NCBI GenBank assembly: GCA_002452695.1
Contig: DKFA01000005.1
Location: 1 to 21,710 of the forward strand
Reading direction: 5' to 3'
Length of the DNA stretch: 21,710 bases
Source of the DNA: Dehalococcoidia bacterium UBA6808
GTDB lineage: Bacteria > Chloroflexota > Dehalococcoidia > GIF9 > UBA5629
Of this stretch, positions 15,727 to 21,710 are shown piece by piece (position 1 is the first letter of the stretch; each line of letters opens with the position of its first letter). The notes beneath the pieces are model-generated. The model was not told where the DNA came from and did no database searches. It worked only from the letters and a program-made list of their open reading frames with translations. A program made the translations under genes and the position numbers.

Positions 15727-15756
15727 ATAATGTAAGTTATCTGTTACTTACATTAT
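15727..15756. promoter_or_regulatory. Operator: perfect 11-bp inverted repeat for the TetR-type regulator
   Basis: ATAATGTAAGT (15727-15737) and ACTTACATTAT (15746-15756) are exact reverse complements around the 8-base spacer TATCTGTT, a 30-bp site of the size and symmetry expected for a TetR-family dimer (or dimer pair). The right arm overlaps the -10 box of the minus-strand promoter and covers the predicted transcription start, 58 bases upstream of the tetR ATG. Binding would block RNA polymerase. The binding protein is inferred to be the adjacent TetR product. Confidence 0.8.
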
Positions 15757-15780
15757 AATATTTGATTAACAGCATGTCAA
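15752..15780 (-). promoter_or_regulatory. Consensus sigma-70 promoter driving tetR and probably otsA-otsB-mscS-treT
   Basis: On the minus strand TTGACA (15780-15775) is followed by exactly 17 bases and TATAAT (15757-15752): both hexamers are perfect consensus at optimal spacing. The predicted start falls near 15745, within the operator. It lies in the 127-base gap between the antiporter stop and tetR. A promoter this strong needs a repressor to be regulated, which the overlapping inverted repeat supplies. Confidence 0.88.
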
Positions 15781-15813
15781 ATCCACACTTTGCCGATCAG
15801 GACGGCAGGCCCT

Positions 15814-17076
15814 TTATTCAGGCTGACCCGACTTACGGCCGAGATTGGAGAAAAACCAGAAGTAAAACTTATAAAATCCGGTCTTCTCGATCAGGATTAA
15901 CAGCAATGACGTCATCAGTATGCTGGCAAGTATGATCGCGTAAGCTGTATTCTGTATTATTTCACCTCCTGATATACCCTGCTGAAACGGAATTGACGCC
16001 ATGACGGCCGCCGCCAGTCCACGCGGGATGAGGATTGCTATAGTAGTGGCATCCATTAAGGGAGTGGTTTTCTTCAGAGAGAACTTAACCACTGGCAAAC
16101 GCATAATATATATAATAACAGTCAAAGCCAGGCCGACCAACATCAAACGCCAGTCTGCGAGCTGCAACGATATACCCATATATACGAAAAAGAAGGTCTT
16201 AAGGATAAATACCAGCTCAGAAAAGAATGCCTTCTCGGTCGAATTCAGTTCGCTGATGCTGACATTAAAACGTGTCTGAAGTCCCACTACATTGAGAGTC
16301 CCAACATTACCCAGCATAATTCCAAATGCCAGTGAGGCAATAGCGCCGCTATAACCCAGCCATTCAGTAAGTCCAAATATGACAAAAACAATGGCAACGG
16401 TAGTAAATATGGAGTTCTGCAGGCTGCGCACCCGGTTGAGGAGGAATGACCAACCGATGGCGCTTATCATGCCGATCATCGTGGCCAGTGTGAAAGACGC
16501 CAGTATCTTACCCAGGGCTTGTCCAATATCGAAGGTAGTCATGTCACCTACCCTGGCAATCTCAATCAGGCTGAGTGTCCCGACCACAGAAAATACATCG
16601 CTTAGCGAAGAATCCAGAATCACGATAAATTTGCTGCTGCTATTTATATTTAAATAATCCAGCATAGGTATGACAATTGCGGATGATATGGCCCCCACCA
16701 CAACAGCCAGAATCAGAGATCTGACCACGCCCAAATCAGTCAGAAAATAAACCGCTACTCCTATGGCCGACACTGTAACGACAAAAGACACTATGCTTAA
16801 AATAAATGTCTCTTTATACGTATTCCTCAAGGTTGAGATTTTAATACCGATACCTGCTTCAAACAAAATAAATATGAATGTAATCGTGGTGAAGGCCGGT
16901 CCGATAGCGCCGAAATTATCTGGGGTGACAATACCGAACAGAGGCCCCAGCAACAGGCCAATTATAACAAGCAGCAATACATCAGGGATCCTGGTCTTTT
17001 TAAACGCAGCTTCAAACAAATGCGCTGCAAATATCAGGATGCCGACCAGGGCTATGGGAAGGGCTACTTCTTGCAT
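15814..17076 (-). CDS. Cation/proton antiporter (CPA superfamily, Na+/H+ or K+/H+ exchanger)
   Basis: Integral membrane exchanger of 420 residues with about 12-13 hydrophobic helices filling almost the whole chain and short tails (the C-terminus ends in a polar SNLGRKSGQPE). Family signs include TRIPDVLLLVIIGLLLGP (28-45), FEAGIGI (72-78), GAISSAIVIP (128-137) and FFFVYMGISL. In the ion-site helix the usual ND or ESxxND pair reads DSSLSD (155-160), so Asp160 is kept but its Asn partner is Ser; the TDP motif common in NhaP-like CPA1 proteins is replaced by AIV in the preceding unwound helix. No cytosolic RCK (TrkA-N) domain is attached. The ATG at 17076 has only a weak ribosome site. It follows the TetR gene at 17117 by 40 bases, suggesting an operon with its own regulator. 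The transported ion is not decided by sequence. Confidence 0.88.
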   Translation of the reverse strand: MQEVALPIALVGILIFAAHLFEAAFKKTRIPDVLLLVIIGLLLGPLFGIVTPDNFGAIGPAFTTITFIFILFEAGIGIKISTLRNTYKETFILSIVSFVVTVSAIGVAVYFLTDLGVVRSLILAVVVGAISSAIVIPMLDYLNINSSSKFIVILDSSLSDVFSVVGTLSLIEIARVGDMTTFDIGQALGKILASFTLATMIGMISAIGWSFLLNRVRSLQNSIFTTVAIVFVIFGLTEWLGYSGAIASLAFGIMLGNVGTLNVVGLQTRFNVSISELNSTEKAFFSELVFILKTFFFVYMGISLQLADWRLMLVGLALTVIIYIMRLPVVKFSLKKTTPLMDATTIAILIPRGLAAAVMASIPFQQGISGGEIIQNTAYAIILASILMTSLLLILIEKTGFYKFYFWFFSNLGRKSGQPE

Positions 17077-17116
17077 ATCTAACGAGTATCCACCATCAAT
17101 TAATCGGCAATTTATC

Positions 17117-17701
17117 TCAGTTCATGCCCTGTCTCAGCAGCTCCATGATCGGTTGCAACTTCTCCTGCGGAGTAAAACTGTAGTTGCTCAACGTCCAGAT
17201 ATTTGACAATCCCTGCACAACACTGAACAAAGTCAAAGCCGCAGCTTCAATATCAAGATCGCTACGCAATTTGCCTTTGTCGACCTCCTCCCTGAGTATT
17301 TCCTTCAGCCGGCTGATGTAGTTTTCTATGGTCTGATAAATTCGGTTGTTAAGCTTTTTGTCCCCCAGACTGATGATCTCGGCGATCACCTGAAAGGAAA
17401 CGCCCTTCCTCTTCTCTACCGCTGAAAGATGGTTGAGTATAACATTTTCGAACTTGCCGTACTGCGGATAGGCCACCGTATCGAGATCTTCCAGCAGGCC
17501 GGCTTCGATACCTTCGACCAGCAGATAAAGAATATCTTTCTTGCTTTTAAAGTGCCTGTAGATGGCAGCCTCCGAGAAACCCACCTCGTCCGCTATCCGA
17601 CGTACCGTGACGTTCTCGCTGCCGCATTTGATCACCAGCTTTCTGGCGGCTTCAACTATCTGTTTCCTGCGGGGGAGTTTGCTTTTACTTTTTAGTACCA
17701 C
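17117..17701 (-). CDS. TetR/AcrR-family transcriptional regulator (upstream of the antiporter)
   Basis: Regulator of 194 residues. The helix-turn-helix region VTVRRIADEVGFSEAAIYRHF (31-51) is preceded by a basic start (LKSKSKLPRRKQ). The ligand domain shares FQVIAEIISLGD and LFSVVQGLSNIW with the neighbouring TetR at 15054-15668, so the two arose by duplication and may sense related ligands. The start is a GTG at 17701; it has no evident Shine-Dalgarno and there is no better in-frame start upstream, so the exact N-terminus is uncertain. It heads the minus-strand block, divergent from polA across a 173-base gap, and is followed 40 bases later by the antiporter that it probably regulates. Confidence 0.9.
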   Translation of the reverse strand: MVLKSKSKLPRRKQIVEAARKLVIKCGSENVTVRRIADEVGFSEAAIYRHFKSKKDILYLLVEGIEAGLLEDLDTVAYPQYGKFENVILNHLSAVEKRKGVSFQVIAEIISLGDKKLNNRIYQTIENYISRLKEILREEVDKGKLRSDLDIEAAALTLFSVVQGLSNIWTLSNYSFTPQEKLQPIMELLRQGMN

Positions 17702-17710
17702 AGTGGATCC

Positions 17711-17752
17711 GGATATTAATAATCATCCCAAAATTGGATTTATTATATATCC
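17711..17752 (-). promoter_or_regulatory. Possible promoter/operator of the antiporter-side tetR
   Basis: An imperfect inverted repeat pairs GGATATTAATAATCATCC (17711-17728) with a right arm at 17736-17752 that reads GGATATATAATAAATCC on the minus strand. The right arm contains a minus-strand TATAAT box (17747-17742). The -35 region is poor. The layout, a symmetric site over the -10 box, resembles the better-defined operator at 15727-15756, but the half-site sequence differs. Confidence 0.4.
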
Positions 17753-17830
17753 TGGCATATGTTTTGAATAGTACGCGATTGGCTCATCCCGCCTTATGCT
17801 GCGCGCAAAACTCTATACGACCGGATGATA

Positions 17831-17836
17831 TATAAT
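17831..17836 (+). promoter_or_regulatory. Candidate -10 box for polA-mutM
   Basis: TATAAT occurs on the plus strand 38 bases before the polA ATG, placing a transcription start near 17843. No convincing -35 hexamer is found at 16-18 bases upstream. Given the divergent gene arrangement a polA promoter must lie in this gap, and this is the best box. Confidence 0.45.
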
Positions 17837-17874
17837 AGACACCAGACAAATATCTTTAAGTGAGGAAGCGGGCG

Positions 17875-20607
17875 ATGGCCAGGGGAAAACCCCTTTTAAT
17901 ACTCTTTGACGGCAATGCACTGGTGCATCGCGCTTTCCACGCCTTGCCACCGCTCAGTATGGCCAAAACAGGCGAGATGGTCAATGCCGTTCAGGGCTTT
18001 GCCAGCACCCTGCTCAAATTGCTGCGCGAGAACAAGCCGGACTACTGGGCCATCGCCTTCGACCGTCGTGCCCCCACCTTCAGGCACCAGATGTTTGAAG
18101 ATTACAAAGCCCACCGTCCTCCCACACCCCTTGAGCTCGTATCACAAATCAACCGCGTGCACGAACTGGCACACGCCTTCAATCTGCCGGTTTTCGAGAT
18201 GGATGGGTTCGAAGCCGACGACATTATCGGCACACTCAGCCGGCAGGCTGCCTCCAGCGGCATTGACACACTGATCGTAACGGGCGATAACGATATGCTG
18301 CAACTGGTCGCGCCCGGCATCAGGGTGATGTCCCCCCGCAAAGGTTTTGCAGACATCGTTGTCTATGACGATACCGCAGTCCAGGACAAATACGGCGTCC
18401 GCCCCTCCCAGCTGATAAGTTACAAAGCGCTGGTAGGAGATGCTTCCGATAACATCCCAGGTGTAAGGGGTATAGGTGACAAGACGGCGGTCAGGCTCCT
18501 GCAGCAATTTGGCGACCTGGACGGCATCTATAGCCACATAGACGAGGTCGAACCGGAGAAGCTGCGCAACCTGCTTAAGTCCAACCATGAGCTGGCTCTC
18601 CAGAACCGCACACTGGCCACCATAGTCACCGACGTGCCTGTACCGTTCGAAGCCGGATCGCTGAAGGTCAGCTCTTATGACCGCAATAAAGTGGTTGAGT
18701 TATTCCAGGAACTGGGTTTCGCCAGTCTGCTGTCACGCCTGCCTGAAGAGATCGGCGCAGCGCCTACCTCCACACCAACTGCCCCAACCGCCGCAGTTCC
18801 TGGAAAGGATGATTACCACGTAATCAATACGCTGGCTGAACTGGATGACCTGACGTTGAGAATGTCGTACAGCGGCACCTTTGCGCTGGCGGTGCTGCCG
18901 TCAGGCGCCAGCCCGATGCAATCAGGGTTGGTGGGATTAGCAGTAGCGCCGCTCAAAGGCGAGACTTATTATATACCGCTGGGACATACAACGCTGGGGC
19001 AGCTCAGCCAGTTGCCAGCCGATAAGGTACTGGAAGCGCTCAGACCATTCATCGAGCAGGAGAAATTCACACGTATTGTATACGACGGCAAGCTGGACAT
19101 GCTGGTATCGAGACAGGCCGGATGGAAATTCAAATCCGTTGGCTTTGATGTCCTGATCGCCGCTTATCTGCTAGGTGAGAAATCGCTCAAACTCAAAGCG
19201 CTGGCCTTTAACAAGCTGGGGGTCGAGATAATGGGGCTGTCCGACCTGACCGGCAGCGGGGCCAGGCAGGTCCCACCCTCCAACCTTGACATCGAACAGG
19301 CCGGCAGGCTTCTCTGCAGCGAGGCAGATATTACTCTCAAACTCAGGGAAAAGCTGGAAAGTGAACTGTATGCCGATGAGCTATGGGGACTGTTCAATGA
19401 CCTTGAGATGCCACTGGTGCCGTTGCTGGCCGAGATGGAGGTGAACGGCGTGCTGTTGGACCGGACTCTGCTGATGGAGATGTCAGCCAGCCTGGGAGTT
19501 GAGATGCGCAAGCGAGAAGCTGAGATTTACAGCGCTGTCGGGCACCAGTTCAATATAAACTCTCCCCAGCAGCTTTCCTCCGTGCTGTTCAACGAGCTTA
19601 AACTTGATACCAGAGGCAGGCGCAAGACCCAGAGCGGCTACTCGACTGACGCAACAGTGCTGGAAGAGCTGAAAGGCGCCCATCCGGTAATCGAGCATAT
19701 ACTGCAGTACCGCCAGCTATCCAAGCTTAAGTCAACCTATACAGACGCATTGCCGCAACTGATCAATCCGAAGACCGGACGTGTGCATACCAGCTACAAT
19801 CAGACGGGCACCACGACGGGACGTCTTTCCTCCAGCGAGCCCAATCTGCAAAATCTGCCCGTGCGGGGCGAACTGGGAGCAAAAATCAGGCAGGCCATCA
19901 TCGCCCAGCCGGGCTGGATGCTGCTTTCGGCTGATTATTCGCAGATCGATCTGCGGGCGCTGGCCCATATCTCGCAGGACGCAGAGCTTATCGCCACTTT
20001 CGCACGTGATGGGGATGTTCATACGCATACAGCCGCGGAGGTTTTCGGCGTGCCTGACGACCAGGTGACGCCACGTATGCGCCGTGCGGCCAAGACGATC
20101 AACTTCGGCGTTATTTATGGCATGAGCGGATACGGGTTGCAGCAGGCCACCGATCTAAGCAGGGAGGAGGCGGAGCTTTTCATCACCACATATTTTAACC
20201 GCTACCCCGGCGTGAGGCAGTATATTGAGACGACTAAAAAGCAGGCGGCCGCGCTGGGCTATGTCCAGACGGTATTGGGCCGGAGGCGCTATATTCCGGA
20301 GATCAACTCCACCAACCGCCTGGCACGCGAAGCGGCGGAGAGGATGGCCATCAACATGCCGGTCCAGGGCACCTCGGCCGATATTATTAAAATAGCCATG
20401 ATCAACCTGCATCGCGAGATGGTGAAACGCGGGCTGCGAACAATGATGATATTACAGGTACATGACGAGCTGGTCTTTGAAGTCCCGCCGGATGAGATGG
20501 ACGTGATGAAAAAGCTGGTGCAGGAGATTATGCCTGCTGCTATGAAGCTATCGGTACCGCTCAAGATCGATATCAAGACCGGGAAAAACTGGGGAGAGAT
20601 GAGCTGA
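17875..20607 (+). CDS. polA: DNA polymerase I
   Basis: Repair and Okazaki-processing polymerase of 910 residues. The ATG at 17875 is chosen because GAGGA sits eight bases upstream; a GTG five codons earlier (17860) overlaps that ribosome site. The 5'-nuclease domain (about 1-290) has FDGNALVHRAF, GFEADDIIG, TGDNDML and the GDASDNIPGVRGIGDKTA helix-hairpin region. The 3'-5' exonuclease-like domain (about 310-480) lacks the DxE metal motif: the matching segment is TFALAVLPSG (near 335-344). The Y-x3-D motif is also lost (LLCSEAD), so proofreading is predicted absent, as in Taq. Polymerase motifs: A DYSQIDLR (687-694, Asp where most have Glu), B RRAAKTINFGVIYGMSGYG (K740), C VHDELVFEV (H863, D864). 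The stop TGA overlaps the mutM ATG by one base. Confidence 0.97.
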   Translation: MARGKPLLILFDGNALVHRAFHALPPLSMAKTGEMVNAVQGFASTLLKLLRENKPDYWAIAFDRRAPTFRHQMFEDYKAHRPPTPLELVSQINRVHELAHAFNLPVFEMDGFEADDIIGTLSRQAASSGIDTLIVTGDNDMLQLVAPGIRVMSPRKGFADIVVYDDTAVQDKYGVRPSQLISYKALVGDASDNIPGVRGIGDKTAVRLLQQFGDLDGIYSHIDEVEPEKLRNLLKSNHELALQNRTLATIVTDVPVPFEAGSLKVSSYDRNKVVELFQELGFASLLSRLPEEIGAAPTSTPTAPTAAVPGKDDYHVINTLAELDDLTLRMSYSGTFALAVLPSGASPMQSGLVGLAVAPLKGETYYIPLGHTTLGQLSQLPADKVLEALRPFIEQEKFTRIVYDGKLDMLVSRQAGWKFKSVGFDVLIAAYLLGEKSLKLKALAFNKLGVEIMGLSDLTGSGARQVPPSNLDIEQAGRLLCSEADITLKLREKLESELYADELWGLFNDLEMPLVPLLAEMEVNGVLLDRTLLMEMSASLGVEMRKREAEIYSAVGHQFNINSPQQLSSVLFNELKLDTRGRRKTQSGYSTDATVLEELKGAHPVIEHILQYRQLSKLKSTYTDALPQLINPKTGRVHTSYNQTGTTTGRLSSSEPNLQNLPVRGELGAKIRQAIIAQPGWMLLSADYSQIDLRALAHISQDAELIATFARDGDVHTHTAAEVFGVPDDQVTPRMRRAAKTINFGVIYGMSGYGLQQATDLSREEAELFITTYFNRYPGVRQYIETTKKQAAALGYVQTVLGRRRYIPEINSTNRLAREAAERMAINMPVQGTSADIIKIAMINLHREMVKRGLRTMMILQVHDELVFEVPPDEMDVMKKLVQEIMPAAMKLSVPLKIDIKTGKNWGEMS

Positions 20608-21416
20608 TGCCGGAACTGCCTGAAGTGGAAACCATCAAAAACGGCCTTTTACCTCATGTCAAAGGGCGCAGTTTTACCGGCGTGAGGATCCATGATAAGC
20701 GGCCCATACAGAAACTAAGCCTGGCGGAGTTTTGCACGAGGTTACTTAGCAGAGAAATACTGGACCTGGAACGGCACGGCAAATACATAGTCTTCCGCTT
20801 GAGCGACGGGGAAAACCTGGTTGTGCACCTGCGTATGACTGGGGGATTACTGTGGAAGCCTTGCGGTGAAGAACCTTTCGCGCGTGTGGAGTTCAGACTG
20901 GACGGAGGGCGAATGGTCTTCACCGATCTCCGACGCCTCGGCACGATCTATCTCACCCACCATCCTGAAAAAATTGTCGGGAAGCTGGGGGTGGAGCCTC
21001 TCAGCAGCAAGTTCACACCGATATTGCTGAAGAAATTATTTAAAGGGCGCTCGGCGCCTATTAAATCGGTCCTGCTCAACCAGGAGCTGATTGCCGGCAT
21101 TGGCAACATGTATGCCGATGAGGCGCTTTTCGCCGCACGCATACATCCGCAACGGCCGGCGGATTCGTTAACCGGGCCGGATGTGAAGGCCCTGCACACA
21201 GCCGTCATCGACGTATTGCAAAAGGGCATACGCAACAAGGGGGCCAGCATCCGTAACTACCGCTGCGCTGACGGGGAAACAGGCCATGCGCATGAGGAAT
21301 TCGCCGTTGCTCACAGGGAGGGGGAGCAATGCCCGCGCTGCGGTAAACCTGTATCCCGCATTGTGGTGGGCCAGCGCGGCACTTATTTCTGTCCGAATTG
21401 CCAACCTGAACGATGA
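20607..21416 (+). CDS. mutM: Formamidopyrimidine-DNA glycosylase (Fpg)
   Basis: Base-excision repair enzyme removing 8-oxoguanine and formamidopyrimidines, with AP-lyase activity. It has 269 residues. The catalytic N-terminus PELPEVE follows the initiator Met (Pro2 nucleophile, Glu3). The conserved Lys is in RHGKY (K59). LRMTGG and the DLRRLG region follow, and the helix-two-turn-helix reads LLNQELIAGIGNMYADEALF with N167. The C-terminal zinc finger is complete: CPRC (242-245) and CPNC (262-265), with the DNA-binding Arg in GQRGTYF (R257). The ATG shares one base with the polA stop (TGATG) and has GGGGAG ten bases upstream, so it is translationally coupled to polA; both gene products act in base-excision repair. 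Confidence 0.96.
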   Translation: MPELPEVETIKNGLLPHVKGRSFTGVRIHDKRPIQKLSLAEFCTRLLSREILDLERHGKYIVFRLSDGENLVVHLRMTGGLLWKPCGEEPFARVEFRLDGGRMVFTDLRRLGTIYLTHHPEKIVGKLGVEPLSSKFTPILLKKLFKGRSAPIKSVLLNQELIAGIGNMYADEALFAARIHPQRPADSLTGPDVKALHTAVIDVLQKGIRNKGASIRNYRCADGETGHAHEEFAVAHREGEQCPRCGKPVSRIVVGQRGTYFCPNCQPER

Positions 21417-21518
21417 CCGGTTGACCGACCCTTACATGCTTTGCCGTGGATGCCCTGGCCCTGATCATATTCATGGTCATAATAAAATGGATTTGACCAT
21501 GGTTTAACGGAGTTTTAC

Positions 21519-21551
21519 AGCAGTTAACGTCCGGACCGGACGTTAACTGCT
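21519..21551. repeat. Perfect 33-base palindrome, possible terminator of polA-mutM
   Basis: AGCAGTTAACGTCCGG (21519-21534) and CCGGACGTTAACTGCT (21536-21551) are exact reverse complements around a single A at 21535. As RNA it would form a very long, stable hairpin. The following bases (ATTTGCTTTC) are only moderately T-rich, and the site is about 100 bases after the mutM stop, so it may be a terminator, a protein-binding site, or a dispersed palindromic element. Confidence 0.75.
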
Positions 21552-21593
21552 ATTTGCTTTCAGCCCGGTTCAACCGAAAGTATGACCGCCCTC

Positions 21594-21616
21594 TCGGCCT
21601 AATGTGTTAGCGCCGA
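21594..21616. repeat. Bulged hairpin
   Basis: TCGGC-CTAA (21594-21602) pairs with TTAG-C-GCCGA (21607-21616) around TGTG, with one unpaired C. It is immediately followed by the two hairpins at 21617-21643. Confidence 0.5.
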
Positions 21617-21643
21617 CAGGCCTGATAGCCTGAATAAATTCAG
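21617..21643. repeat. Two overlapping, mutually exclusive hairpins
   Basis: CAGGC (21617-21621) pairs with GCCTG (21628-21632); CTGAAT (21630-21635) pairs with ATTCAG (21638-21643). They share CTG at 21630-21632, so only one can form at a time. The second has a loop of two bases, so it is more plausible as a DNA palindrome than as an RNA hairpin. Confidence 0.45.
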
Positions 21644-21710
21644 ACCCTGCTCCGATTACAGCACAACCTCTGCTCAGGTAAACTATTATCATTTAACAGG
21701 GAGCATATTG

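Larger units (their letters stand above)
21417..21710. other. Gene-free stretch with several inverted repeats, downstream of mutM
   Basis: No supportable coding sequence or tRNA is seen on either strand in these 294 bases. The stretch holds an 8-bp inverted repeat (21472-21479 with 21494-21501), a perfect 33-base palindrome, and a series of hairpin-forming segments from 21594 to 21643. Near the right edge, AGGGAG at 21698-21703 resembles a ribosome site and could belong to a plus-strand gene starting at or just beyond the window end. Confidence 0.6.

Noticed and set aside
17860..17874. Longer PolA starting at GTG 17860
   Set aside because: The GTG overlaps the GAGGA ribosome site of the ATG at 17875, and the extra residues are not part of the family N-terminus.
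21561..21660. tRNA-like segment (GGTTCAACC) downstream of mutM
   Set aside because: The T-loop-like string lacks a proper 5-bp stem, and no acceptor, D or anticodon arms could be assembled.
1..21710. Mobile element, prophage or CRISPR signatures
   Set aside because: No transposase, integrase, terminal repeats or spaced direct repeats were found on reading through; composition shifts alone are not enough to call an element.

Overview
This window looks like a chromosomal segment of a bacterium with a mixed G+C content. The housekeeping proteins at both ends (DnaJ, GpsA, PlsY, Der, ArgF on the left; PolA and MutM on the right) have a Chloroflexota/Dehalococcoidia flavour. That assignment comes from remembered sequence style and gene order, not from a search, and should be treated as tentative. 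There are 16 protein-coding genes. No RNA gene, CRISPR array, transposase or phage gene was found.

Layout. Positions 1-978 hold the 3' part of dnaJ (+), which meets gpsA (-) tail to tail with the two stop codons abutting. From there to 17701 every gene lies on the minus strand. In order of transcription (right to left) they are: a TetR regulator, a cation/proton antiporter, a second and paralogous TetR regulator, otsA, otsB, an MscS-type channel carrying two extra C-terminal domains, treT, a P-type cation ATPase, ktrB, ktrA, argF, der, plsY and gpsA. From 17875 polA and mutM run on the plus strand, divergent from the first TetR gene. The last 294 bases contain no gene but several inverted repeats, including a perfect 33-base palindrome.

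The middle block (about 5.0-17.7 kb) reads as an osmotic/ionic stress module placed between two blocks of core genes. KtrAB should import K+. The antiporter and the P-type ATPase should move cations across the membrane. OtsA/OtsB make trehalose from NDP-glucose and glucose-6-phosphate, and TreT interconverts NDP-glucose plus glucose with trehalose. An MscS-like channel sits between otsB and treT. otsA, otsB, the channel and treT overlap or lie within 6 bases of each other, so they are almost certainly co-translated. The TetR gene just upstream has a textbook sigma-70 promoter (TTGACA-N17-TATAAT) whose -10 box is overlapped by a perfect 11-bp inverted repeat, a convincing autoregulatory operator that probably controls the trehalose genes too.

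The most unusual item is the channel gene. It is a normal MscS pore fused to two diverged copies of a roughly 95-residue soluble domain that I recognise, from memory, as DUF5752-like. Its position inside a trehalose operon suggests a membrane-tension sensor or valve physically or regulatorily tied to trehalose metabolism. Other oddities include a P-type ATPase with an MgtA-like M4 motif in a P2-type frame, an antiporter with non-canonical ion-site residues, a PolA with a dead proofreading site and Asp at the motif A steric-gate position, and an ArgF lacking the usual HCLP cysteine.
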